Positions 9,152 to 15,720 of a stretch of 30,465 bases of DNA are shown here, piece by piece (position 1 is the stretch's first letter; the number at the start of each line of letters is the position of its first letter). This stretch comes from a virus, in IMG/VR virus record IMGVR_UViG_3300000153_000003, positions 1 through 30,465 of that record, one strand, 5' to 3'. The notes below the pieces were generated by a model that did no database searches, was not told the origin of the DNA, and worked only from the letters and a program-made list of their open reading frames with translations. Position numbers and translations under genes: made by a program.

Positions 9152-9358
9152 TTATTTCTCCTTGAGAATTTTTCTTGCAACTTTTATTTTATTTGCAGGA
9201 ACACTAATATCCCATGCAAATACTTTACTTTTCTTAAAATATTCACATACGATTTTTCCGTTTGCTTCTTTGACTATTTTGTTCACTTTACGTTTTTTCT
9301 CCGAATGAATTCTGTATTCATCATCGTAAAGTTTCCAAACGTCTTGGTTTTTTGCCAT
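9152..9358 (-). CDS. Small basic protein of unknown function
   Basis: A 68-residue, lysine-rich protein (begins MAKNQDVWKLYDDEY) without transmembrane segments or cysteine motifs. Its ATG lies inside the 3' end of the primase gene (38-base overlap), and its TAA lies five bases before the TTG start of the Mre11-Rad50 fusion; its last codons encode KEK and supply the AAGGAG of that next gene. I do not recognise the family. The tight packing in both directions argues that it is real and translated from the same transcript as the replication genes. Confidence 0.65.
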   Translation of the reverse strand: MAKNQDVWKLYDDEYRIHSEKKRKVNKIVKEANGKIVCEYFKKSKVFAWDISVPANKIKVARKILKEK

Positions 9359-10289
9359 TTAATTTATATCGCATCAAATCTGAAAACTTCATTTTTTTGG
9401 TAGATTTTAGTATATCTACCATTTTTGTAAATCCCAAATCCGATGGATCCTTTTGTGAAAGTTCTACAAAATATACATCTATACCGTTTCTCATAAACTC
9501 ATCAACCATTTTTAATGAATCTTTAATAGCGTCAGTGTCTAATGATATATATATCGTTTTTACTTTTTTTTCAATAATTTTTCTTTTTAATTTTGATAGG
9601 ATAGTTTTACCGAATAGAGGAATGGCATTCCTTTTGATTGCTATCGCGTCAAATACTCCCTCAACTAAACATATTGGCTCATCCCAGTTAATAAGTAAAT
9701 CAAATCCAATAATATTCTTTGGAGACGGCGAATTTCTATATTTCATTTTACTATCAAATATATCCCTACCCACAAAAAAATTTAATTGGCTGTTATTATC
9801 ATATGACGGGATAATAACTCTATTAGTATACAATCCACTTGTGCAATATCCTATATTATACTTTAATAAATCTTCTTGTGTAATACCACGCCTGAACATA
9901 TATTTTTTAGCATTTTCAAATTCAGGACCTCTACCACCATTCCATAATGGTTGATATTCTTTTGGTAACTCTACAGTTTGAACTTGTGTATTTTTTACAC
10001 TAGTTCGATTATACGAAGTTTCACCAACGATATCACGAAGCTCACTCCATTGTTCTTTTGTTGCATTTAACTTTTTGAATAACTGGAATAACGTTCTTCC
10101 TTTAAAATCACACACCCAGCAATGATAAAAACCAAATTGTTTAGAATTTCGATTTAAATTTACCTGTAATTTTTTCTTATAGTGATTACACTTTGGACAA
10201 TAAAATTGCAATTCACCAGATTTTAATTTCTGATATTTTCCTATAAGTCGTTCAACTAAATAATATAATTTATCCAATAACGAACTCAC
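9321..10289 (-). CDS. DnaG-type toprim DNA primase (T4 gp61-like role)
   Basis: A 322-residue protein with the architecture of a phage primase. Residues 31-60 hold a zinc ribbon, CPKC (31-34) and HCWVC (C57, C60). A toprim catalytic domain follows, with the glutamate motif LVEGVFDA (E210-G211) and SLDTDA (D251, D253), and DPSD at 281-284. It would make RNA primers for lagging-strand synthesis with a replicative helicase encoded elsewhere. The frame starts with GTG at 10289, just after an in-frame TAA, with no clear Shine-Dalgarno; it overlaps the end of the upstream nuclease by 20 bases, so translational coupling is likely. The C-terminal tail is basic (GKKPRRLETLR). The assignment as primase is strong; the exact subfamily is inferred. 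Confidence 0.9.
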   Translation of the reverse strand: MSSLLDKLYYLVERLIGKYQKLKSGELQFYCPKCNHYKKKLQVNLNRNSKQFGFYHCWVCDFKGRTLFQLFKKLNATKEQWSELRDIVGETSYNRTSVKNTQVQTVELPKEYQPLWNGGRGPEFENAKKYMFRRGITQEDLLKYNIGYCTSGLYTNRVIIPSYDNNSQLNFFVGRDIFDSKMKYRNSPSPKNIIGFDLLINWDEPICLVEGVFDAIAIKRNAIPLFGKTILSKLKRKIIEKKVKTIYISLDTDAIKDSLKMVDEFMRNGIDVYFVELSQKDPSDLGFTKMVDILKSTKKMKFSDLMRYKLNGKKPRRLETLR

Positions 10290-10540
10290 TTTGTTTTATT
10301 CTATAAAAATCACATTTTAAAGCTTTAATTATTTCAGATTGTCTATGTTTATCTTTATCCATTAATTCACCATTTTCATAATGACTATCTTCATCCCACT
10401 CAATTACTATATTTAAGTTTGGGCTTATGGTGTGATATGAATGGGGACCAATACATATACTCATTTTGTTTCTTTAACTTCCTACCCTTTGAACCTATAA
10501 CTCTGTCTAATAAATAAACTATTTTATTTTGATTTGTCAT
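10270..10540 (-). CDS. Vsr/DUF559-like (EDxHD) nuclease interrupted by a +1 frameshift
   Basis: Two overlapping frames seem to make one 89-residue gene. Frame one starts at ATG 10540, overlapping the preceding stop by 17 bases, and encodes 46 residues including YLLDRVIGSKGRKL and SPFISHHKPKL before TGA (10400-10402). Frame two, open from 10473 to the stop at 10270, encodes NLNIVIEWDEDSHY, then DKDKHRQSEIIKALKCDFYRI. That is the core of Vsr/DUF559-like PD-(D/E)XK nucleases: an E-x-D strand, a histidine, D/R helix residues and a final strand. Removing one base of CCC (10421-10423) joins them as HHKPNLNIVIEWDED. The joined gene fits exactly between the resolvase and primase genes. It may be programmed frameshifting, a recent disabling mutation, or a sequencing indel. 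A shorter product from ATG 10464 has no visible Shine-Dalgarno. Confidence 0.65.
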
Positions 10541-10892
10541 GTATTAACTTTATAAATTTATCCAATTCTATAACTGCGTATGTTTTACTTCTATTTCTTT
10601 TGAATACCAGAACAGGGTCTACATTATCAGGACAATTTGCTTCTGCTTGTTCTAATGAACTCCATATTGAAATGGACTGCTGATTTTTCATTTCCCATGA
10701 GTATGGGATTAATTTACGACATAATGGGGAGACTTGAAGATCCTCACCACCAGCTCCCATTGAAGTTGATCTAATATCATCGGGCTCTAATTCATCTTTG
10801 AATGCTTCTAATAGTAAATCCCTAACTGTTTGCTGTAATTTACGACCTTTAGCTTTACCACTCTGGACTGATATTTTTCGTTTTTTAGTCAT
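10524..10892 (-). CDS. Holliday-junction-resolvase-like PD-(D/E)XK nuclease
   Basis: A 122-residue protein with a resolvase-type nuclease core. The N-terminus is basic (TKKRKISVQSGKAKGRKLQ), typical of small DNA-binding nucleases. The catalytic pattern is GGEDL (48-52, E50 and D51) followed by YSWEMKN (E67, K69), that is D-x15-E-x-K, and then a helix with Gln (LEQAEAN) and a final strand VLVFKRNR. Similar small proteins in phages are annotated as Holliday junction resolvases and would debranch replicative DNA before packaging, a job done in T4 by the unrelated endonuclease VII. ATG start with AAGG seven bases upstream. It sits in the presumed operon ahead of the second nuclease, primase and Mre11-Rad50 genes. 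No substrate can be read from sequence. Confidence 0.75.
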   Translation of the reverse strand: MTKKRKISVQSGKAKGRKLQQTVRDLLLEAFKDELEPDDIRSTSMGAGGEDLQVSPLCRKLIPYSWEMKNQQSISIWSSLEQAEANCPDNVDPVLVFKRNRSKTYAVIELDKFIKLIHDKSK

Positions 10893-10904
10893 ACTGTAAC
10901 CTTT

Positions 10905-10920
10905 TTTAATAACTATTAAA
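10905..10920 (-). other. Short AT-rich inverted repeat in the gap before the resolvase gene
   Basis: TTTAAT-AGTT-ATTAAA on the minus strand forms a 6-bp stem, 12 bases upstream of the resolvase start, inside the 46-base gap after the metallopeptidase gene. The stem is all A-T and may be chance. This gap is the only one over 40 bases without the TATATTTATA motif. Confidence 0.2.
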
Positions 10921-10938
10921 CTAAAACCTCAAAATCAA

Positions 10939-11322
10939 TTATATTTTATTTTTCCACACCCTAATAAATTCTTTCTGTGCCCAATTCTCCGCCTTTTCTT
11001 CATATCTATTATCGTCATGGTGATGACCACCTTTTTCTATAGCATAAGCAGTTTCCATTTCATAATCCTTTTTATATTTAGACTTACCCATCTTTTTGGC
11101 ATCTTTAGCATGGTCGATTTCATGTAAAACTGTAATATAAAAATCTTTAACGGATGAATAAGATGATCTTATATTGATAGTGTCTCTATCCACATCGTAG
11201 TCAGCTTTATCTGGACCATTGGTGATTTTTACTTTTGATTTTAACTTATATTGTTTTACGAGCTGTTCCGCAAATTCTATATAATCAACTCGTTCTAATA
11301 ATAGATGTTTTAATTTAATCAT
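10939..11322 (-). CDS. HExxH zinc metallopeptidase-like protein
   Basis: A 127-residue protein with a zinc-binding HExxH helix, VLHEIDHAKDA (about residues 65-75), and a downstream helix, NRYEEKAENWAQKEF (about 105-119), whose glutamates could supply the third ligand as in gluzincin-type peptidases, including the ImmA/IrrE-like group. The region between is rich in His and Asp (GGHHHDDN). It has no signal peptide or membrane segment, so it should act in the cytoplasm or the virion. The start ATG lies eight bases inside the end of the MscS-like gene, so the two are probably translated together. The N-terminus MIKLKHLLLER is of a type common on small phage proteins. Substrate unknown; maturation of a phage protein or cleavage of a host regulator are both possible. 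Confidence 0.7.
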   Translation of the reverse strand: MIKLKHLLLERVDYIEFAEQLVKQYKLKSKVKITNGPDKADYDVDRDTINIRSSYSSVKDFYITVLHEIDHAKDAKKMGKSKYKKDYEMETAYAIEKGGHHHDDNRYEEKAENWAQKEFIRVWKNKI

Positions 11323-11683
11323 TCGTTTTTTTTCTTAATGTATCTGCTGGTGTCGCATCCTTTGATAAATTATGTCCTATACGGTGTGGTAATATTTTTT
11401 CTAATGTTAAATTTTTTAATTTTTCATTTGGTACAATCATTTTAGTTCCCCTGTCAGTCATATAAAAAACAGTTTTACTTATTCCTACTCTAACTATACG
11501 AGCCTCTCTACCACTAATATAAATCACATCATCATTATTAAAATCATTACCAATAAAAATCATTATAGCCTCTAAAGCGTTTGTTATAGATTCTTTAAAT
11601 AAAAATCCCGCTACTATCATTAGCACCATCCACCCATAATGTCCTAACACATCTTCTACTAACAGTTTTATTTCTTGATCCAC
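11315..11683 (-). CDS. Mini-MscS: mechanosensitive-channel-like membrane protein
   Basis: A 122-residue protein resembling the pore helix plus beta domain of MscS channels. A hydrophobic segment (residues ~16-29, YGWMVLMIVAGFLF) leads into an amphipathic helix (SITNALEAIMIFIGNDF), matching the TM3a/TM3b order. Then comes the MscS beta-domain signature: NNDDVIYISGREARIV, a strand ending in T-x-x-x-M-T-D-R-G, and IVPNEKL (compare D-G-x-x-I-x-I-P-N in the family). The first two membrane helices and the C-terminal alpha/beta cage are missing; the tail is short and polar. It starts at GTG (11683), seven bases after GGAG; a nearby ATG in another frame stops at once. It is the first gene of the presumed recombination/replication operon. 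A role in membrane permeability, lysis timing or osmotic protection is inference. Confidence 0.75.
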   Translation of the reverse strand: MDQEIKLLVEDVLGHYGWMVLMIVAGFLFKESITNALEAIMIFIGNDFNNDDVIYISGREARIVRVGISKTVFYMTDRGTKMIVPNEKLKNLTLEKILPHRIGHNLSKDATPADTLRKKTND

Positions 11684-11715
11684 TTACATTCTCCAAATAT
11701 ATTATATTTCCCTTA

Positions 11716-11725
11716 TATAAATATA
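11716..11725 (-). promoter_or_regulatory. Candidate promoter element TATATTTATA before the MscS-like gene
   Basis: TATATTTATA reads on the coding strand 33-42 bases before the GTG start of the MscS-like gene, in a 51-base gap. The same ten bases occur before the 14172-15215 and 17542-18354 genes, with a one-base variant before the fibre gene. If it is a promoter, it would drive the run of seven genes from 11683 to 5982. Confidence 0.4.
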
Positions 11726-11734
11726 ATATATACA

Positions 11735-11974
11735 CTAAATCGTATCATCCAAATTAATTAATTTACGATTTAAATCTAATAAAACGTCTATTATATCATC
11801 ATAATTACAATAATTTAATTCAACAAGTATTTTACCAAGTTTTCTATCGTCCCCCCTCATTTGATTTTGAATTGCCTTTGATAATTGTCGTTTTGTAATA
11901 GTATTAGTATTCAATAACAATTTTCCTAATTTTCCACTATCGTCATTATACACTGTATTTCTCCCATGGATCAT
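11735..11974 (-). CDS. Stand-alone MshEN (GspE N-terminal)-like domain protein
   Basis: A 79-residue protein with two half-repeats typical of MshEN/T2SSE N-terminal domains: GKLGKLLLNTNTITKRQLSKA (~residues 14-34), a helix ending in Q (IQNQ, 35-38), then RKLGKILVELNY (44-55) and DDIIDVLLDLN. In MshE and related ATPases this domain carries two RLG-x4-G type motifs that bind cyclic di-GMP. Here K/RKLG is kept twice, but the glycine that usually follows five residues later is replaced (N22, N54), so nucleotide binding is uncertain. No ATPase part follows. The ATG at 11974 lies 15 bases after the stop of the previous structural gene. It could be a nucleotide sensor, a sponge, or only a structural use of the fold; function unknown. 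Confidence 0.6.
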   Translation of the reverse strand: MIHGRNTVYNDDSGKLGKLLLNTNTITKRQLSKAIQNQMRGDDRKLGKILVELNYCNYDDIIDVLLDLNRKLINLDDTI

Positions 11975-11989
11975 AAATTATAATATACT

Positions 11990-13123
11990 TTAAGAATCAA
12001 ATCTAATTAAAAATGAAAGTGGCAATTCTTTATCGTTTTTAATTGGATTTGATAATTTTGCTATAACCATTAATTCATTTGCATCATTATAAAGACCTAT
12101 ATTAGTAATATAAGTCCCAAATTCTGAATGGGTTGTGAAATTCTGATAATGTGTTCCAGAATCGTATGATAAATTATATGAACTACTTGCTGGTGGCATT
12201 ACTAAATCAATAGTATTTTCATATTGTGGATTTTGAAGGTTTCCATCGTAAATATATTTTGCACCCTGTGGGACATAAATACTTCCACTTCGTCCATTAA
12301 CTGCACTTGGATTTGTAGTACCAGTAAATTCAAATTCTGGAACATGACAAACATATTCATATTCATATGAAGTTTTTGTTGCTTGAAATGTAACAGTAAA
12401 TCCATCAGTTCCATCATATTGTCCAGACGGTGATGAACCACTACCAATACTTGCAGAAATATATAGAGAACCTGTATCTGTAATTGTGATAAGTCCATGT
12501 TCGTAAAATACATTTCCCACGCAACTTCCAGTTAAAGGACTTCCACCAGGAGTTCCAGCGGCAAAACTTGCTGAATACTGGTAATCGTAGAGTTGTCCGT
12601 TTCCATCATCTCTTAAATCTAAAGTGGTGTCTCCACTATCATCTAATATCTTTACGGAGTGTGGTTTTATTTCTTCGCCATAGTATTCTTGTGGAATTGT
12701 TATAACATTAAATTTATTATGAAGTTGTCGTGGATTTATTGAACCCCAACTTTCTCTGCCATGTGGCCATTTTCTACTCCAATCAGTGACAGTATAAATT
12801 GGGAATCTTGTAGTATTTGATTTTGGATTTGAAGTTTTATCGTATTGATAATATAGATGATTTAATGAATAATATAATGGAATCTTAAAAAAAGTTCCAT
12901 CACTATACCAAGTTTTCCAATCTTTACCTACACTTTGAGAATCTTGATTAAATACACCATAACTTTGAGATGCAGCTGATCCCGTTAGGAAATTGTGAAA
13001 ACTACCACTCACACCTTCTATTCCATAAACACCACTTCCACTATCTGTTTGCGTGAAGGTGAATTTTTTATAAGTTTTGAATTCTTTTATTGATCTATCG
13101 TCTGGAGATATATCCTTAAACAT
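11990..13123 (-). CDS. Structural-type protein, diverged member of the YITxVGLYND paralogue array
   Basis: A 377-residue, Ser/Gly/Tyr-rich protein. Its last ~50 residues (TYITNIGLYNDANELMVIAK, then LSNPI and a strand ending IRFDS) match the C-termini of the next two genes upstream (13135-14160 and 14172-15215), where the pattern is YITTVGLYND, ELLAVAKLSQP and IKVRLDF. The middle holds KILDDSG, the counterpart of KLIDDSG in the paralogues; the N-terminal half is diverged (for example WSRKWPHGRESWGS). No signal peptide or membrane helix. Position among tail genes and composition suggest a virion or tail protein; I do not recognise a named family. ATG start after GGGAG. Confidence 0.75.
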   Translation of the reverse strand: MFKDISPDDRSIKEFKTYKKFTFTQTDSGSGVYGIEGVSGSFHNFLTGSAASQSYGVFNQDSQSVGKDWKTWYSDGTFFKIPLYYSLNHLYYQYDKTSNPKSNTTRFPIYTVTDWSRKWPHGRESWGSINPRQLHNKFNVITIPQEYYGEEIKPHSVKILDDSGDTTLDLRDDGNGQLYDYQYSASFAAGTPGGSPLTGSCVGNVFYEHGLITITDTGSLYISASIGSGSSPSGQYDGTDGFTVTFQATKTSYEYEYVCHVPEFEFTGTTNPSAVNGRSGSIYVPQGAKYIYDGNLQNPQYENTIDLVMPPASSSYNLSYDSGTHYQNFTTHSEFGTYITNIGLYNDANELMVIAKLSNPIKNDKELPLSFLIRFDS

Positions 13124-13134
13124 TGGGATCTCCC

Positions 13135-14160
13135 TTAAAAATCAAGTCGTACTTTGATAAGTGCTTCGGTATTTTGGTCTTTTTTGAAAGGCTGAGATAA
13201 TTTAGCAACTGCAAGAAGTTCATTCTTATCATTATATAAACCAACAGTTGTAATATATGAAGTTGGTTCGGTAATGAATGAATTATTTACGAGGGTAGCA
13301 TTAGATCCTGTGAAATATGACGGATTTTGACTGTGATTAAATTCAGTATTTTGTACTCTACAGAAGTAAAATGAACTTCGTTTACGTTCTTCTCGTCGTG
13401 ATGCAAAATATGATCCACTTTTTATAGAAGTGAATAGCTTTCTATGATTTAAGTCATTTGTAGAAGCACTACTTCCCATTGTATGCATAACTCTATCACT
13501 AAGTCCAGAAGATAAAGAACTTGGATTTAATAAAATTATACCCGTTTCAGGATAAAATAATCCATATGAACCTGAAGTTGTGGATGTTGCTGTTGAAGTT
13601 GCAGTTGTATGAACTCCGTTTGCAATTGAACCAGATACTACCCAAAATTCTCTTTGAGCATCTCCTACATTCGAGTTTGAAGAAGCTCCACTGTCATCGA
13701 TGAGTTTAATAGTATTACTACCACTTGTTAAATGTAATTCCCAATTACCTGGATCCATCTTTTCTCTATATCGTGCACGATTTGCTACTACAGTTAGAAC
13801 ATCATCACTATAATAATTTGTACCAGAATCCCCATGAAAATTAAATTTAGTTGTTTCTGCTGGAAGTAAAACTTGTCTAAATTGAGAGTATATTGCTTTA
13901 GTAGGATTTGTTTCTCCAGTAGCAGTTCCACCTTCTGAACCGGAACCTAATCTATGACCATACGATACAGCAAACTGAACATCCGTTGTTTGATCATCTG
14001 ACGAATGTACGTCATAATAGTATTTTCCAGTATTGGATGATTGTACTGATCCAGTAAAAAACGTGGTTAATGTTCCTACTGCACTTGACCACATTGGTTC
14101 AGCAACCGTACTGACCATATTTTCCAATTTATCTTTAGAATCAAAAACTTTAAATGACAT
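13135..14160 (-). CDS. Structural-type protein, member of the YITxVGLYND paralogue array
   Basis: A 341-residue protein closely related along its whole length to the 347-residue product of 14172-15215. Shared blocks are YYYDV, QFAVSYGHR/I, NPTKAIY, NRARYREKMDPGNWELHL, KLIDDSG, YFYPE/LFYPE, RREE/RREER, NPSYFTGSN/NPTYYTGSN and YITTVGLYND. The pair is therefore a tandem duplication that has diverged. No enzyme motif, signal peptide or membrane segment is visible. It is separated from both neighbours by only 11 bases with a Shine-Dalgarno in each gap. Probably a virion protein such as a tail or fibre-attachment component; this is inferred from context. Confidence 0.78.
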   Translation of the reverse strand: MSFKVFDSKDKLENMVSTVAEPMWSSAVGTLTTFFTGSVQSSNTGKYYYDVHSSDDQTTDVQFAVSYGHRLGSGSEGGTATGETNPTKAIYSQFRQVLLPAETTKFNFHGDSGTNYYSDDVLTVVANRARYREKMDPGNWELHLTSGSNTIKLIDDSGASSNSNVGDAQREFWVVSGSIANGVHTTATSTATSTTSGSYGLFYPETGIILLNPSSLSSGLSDRVMHTMGSSASTNDLNHRKLFTSIKSGSYFASRREERKRSSFYFCRVQNTEFNHSQNPSYFTGSNATLVNNSFITEPTSYITTVGLYNDKNELLAVAKLSQPFKKDQNTEALIKVRLDF

Positions 14161-14171
14161 TTAAGTTCTCC

Positions 14172-15215
14172 TTAAAAGTCCAATCTAACTTTTATTACAG
14201 CTTCTCTATCTCTTGATTTTAGTAATGGTTGACTTAATTTAGCTACTGCTAAAAGTTCATTGTTATCATTGTAAAGACCAACCGTAGTGATATAAGATTT
14301 TGGATCTTGAATAAATGTAGGATTTCTCAATTCTGCATTTGACCCTGTGTAATATGTTGGATTTTGACTCCAGTTATATTCATCAGATCTAACTCTACAA
14401 AAGTAATGAGAAGATTTAATTTCTTCTTCTCTACGTGCTTGGAATTTTGCTCCTGTACTAATAGATGATACTAATTCGTATGCAGTATTATCGTTTGTGG
14501 CAGTTGATCTTGTCAGTGTAATTGCGAGTGAATCTTGATTTAACGCGTATGCATTCAATACAATAATACCGAGTTCTGGATAAAAATATCCAAATGAACC
14601 ATTAGTTGCTGATTGGGCAACTGCTGTCGTTTTTATTGTTGCAGTACCACCACTTATTGAACCACTAACTATGTTGAATACTCGTTGAGATGCGTTAACT
14701 GTTGAATCAGAAGTTGCACCACTATCGTCAATTAATTTTAAAGTATTTCCACCTTTAGTCAAATGTAGTTCCCAGTTACCTGGATCTATTTTTTCTCTAT
14801 ATCTTGCTCTGTTTACACCAATCGCAAATACATCAGCTGCTTCATAAGATGTACCATCACCATCAGCATTAAAATTGAATCGTGTTTCACTTGACGCATT
14901 TTTAATACAAATGTTTCTAACTTGACGATAAATTGCCTTTGTTGGATTGTTACCGGCAGATGTAGATAATGATCCACTTCCTTCGATGTGTCCATAAGAC
15001 ACAGCAAATTGTACCTGTCGTGTAGAATCACTTCCAGCTTTATCATATACATCATAATAATAATCACCACTACTACCACTTTGAGTTGATCCGGTATAAA
15101 ATGATGTTAGAGTAGCAGCACCACCAGACCATACTGGTGATGAAATAGTACTTGGTATGTTTGTTCTTTTATCACTATTTTCTAAAATAGTAAAGAAGTT
15201 ACTTACTTCACTCAT
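14172..15215 (-). CDS. Structural-type protein, first gene of the YITxVGLYND paralogue array
   Basis: A 347-residue protein, the first of three paralogues in a row. Key shared residues with the next gene are NRARYREKIDPGNWELHL (about residues 129-146), KLIDDSGA, YFYPELGIIVL, FCRVRSDEYNWSQNP and the C-terminal YITTVGLYNDNNELLAVAK. The gene starts at ATG, six bases after AAGGAG; a candidate promoter motif lies 22 bases upstream of the start, so this looks like the head of a short operon that also carries the other two paralogues and the MshEN-like gene. Virion role inferred; family not recognised. Confidence 0.78.
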   Translation of the reverse strand: MSEVSNFFTILENSDKRTNIPSTISSPVWSGGAATLTSFYTGSTQSGSSGDYYYDVYDKAGSDSTRQVQFAVSYGHIEGSGSLSTSAGNNPTKAIYRQVRNICIKNASSETRFNFNADGDGTSYEAADVFAIGVNRARYREKIDPGNWELHLTKGGNTLKLIDDSGATSDSTVNASQRVFNIVSGSISGGTATIKTTAVAQSATNGSFGYFYPELGIIVLNAYALNQDSLAITLTRSTATNDNTAYELVSSISTGAKFQARREEEIKSSHYFCRVRSDEYNWSQNPTYYTGSNAELRNPTFIQDPKSYITTVGLYNDNNELLAVAKLSQPLLKSRDREAVIKVRLDF

Positions 15216-15236
15216 TGTTTATCTCCTTAATATATC

Positions 15237-15246
15237 TATAAATATA
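15237..15246 (-). promoter_or_regulatory. Candidate promoter element TATATTTATA before the three-paralogue array
   Basis: Exact copy of the ten-base motif on the coding strand, in the 42-base gap between the PKD-protein gene and the first YITxVGLYND paralogue. It lies 22 bases before the ATG with AAGGAG in between; as a -10-type element it would give a leader of roughly 15 bases. Confidence 0.4.
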
Positions 15247-15257
15247 TTGTTATTAAA

Positions 15258-15704
15258 TTATTTAAGTTTAAATCCACTAGAATCACCAACTCCACCTGTG
15301 TTTCCACCAACTCCACCTGTGTTTCCACCAACTCCACCTGTGTTTCCACCAACTCCACCTGTGTTTCCACCAACTCCACCTGTGTTTCCACCAACTCCAC
15401 CTGTGTTTCCACCAACTCCACCTGTGTTTCCACCAACTCCACCTGTGTTTCCACCAACTCCACCTGTGTTTCCACCAGATGCAACTACTATTGGAACCGA
15501 TTTAATATCACTTCCATTATCATTACTTACAGCTAATGAAACAGAATATACTCCACCGTTTATAAAAGTATGAGTAGGATTTTTATCCGTGGATGAATTA
15601 CCATCTCCAAAATCCCAAAAATATGTTAACCCATCACCGATGGAAGTATCATTAAAATTTATTGTTAACGGTGCTGTTCCCTGTTGTATTGACTGTACTG
15701 ACAT
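15258..15704 (-). CDS. PKD-domain protein with a GGNTGGV repeat tail
   Basis: A 148-residue protein. Residues ~9-75 form a PKD (polycystic kidney disease-type, Ig-like) domain: APLTINFNDTS, then the hallmark WDFGDG (30-35), NPTHTF and GVYSVSLAVSNDNGS. Residues 77-139 are nine perfect copies of GGNTGGV, followed by GDSSGFKLK. PKD domains are beta sandwiches used for protein or carbohydrate contact on cell surfaces and in some phage virion proteins; the Gly-rich tail would be a flexible or polyglycine-type extended segment. No signal peptide, so surface exposure would come from being part of the virion. It lies between the two paralogue arrays; decoration or fibre-tip function is inference. ATG start after an AGAGGAG Shine-Dalgarno. 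Confidence 0.85.
   Translation of the reverse strand: MSVQSIQQGTAPLTINFNDTSIGDGLTYFWDFGDGNSSTDKNPTHTFINGGVYSVSLAVSNDNGSDIKSVPIVVASGGNTGGVGGNTGGVGGNTGGVGGNTGGVGGNTGGVGGNTGGVGGNTGGVGGNTGGVGGNTGGVGDSSGFKLK
15289..15477 (-). repeat. Nine perfect 21-bp tandem repeats
   Basis: Nine head-to-tail copies of a 21-bp unit (plus strand ACTCCACCTGTGTTTCCACCA) with no mismatch among them span 189 bases inside the PKD-protein gene. The unit is a whole number of codons (seven, GGNTGGV), so copy-number change keeps the frame. Perfect identity at synonymous positions points to recent expansion or ongoing homogenisation by slippage or recombination. Read lengths shorter than the array could also mis-assemble its copy number. 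Confidence 0.95.
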
Positions 15705-15720
15705 TTTTATTCTCCTCTGG

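Noticed and set aside
9352-9954. Plus-strand open frame of 200 codons
   Set aside because: Antisense to the primase toprim region; no recognisable protein features, and the primase motifs explain this stretch.
15289-15477. Tandem repeats as a CRISPR array
   Set aside because: Units are contiguous with no spacers and are in frame within a protein gene.
15157-15573. Plus-strand open frame of 138 codons with repeated FPPTPPV
   Set aside because: It is the antisense reading of the GGNTGGV repeats; the PKD domain on the minus strand is clearly the coding frame. The minus-strand VETQVEL frame (15236-15484) is also a shadow.
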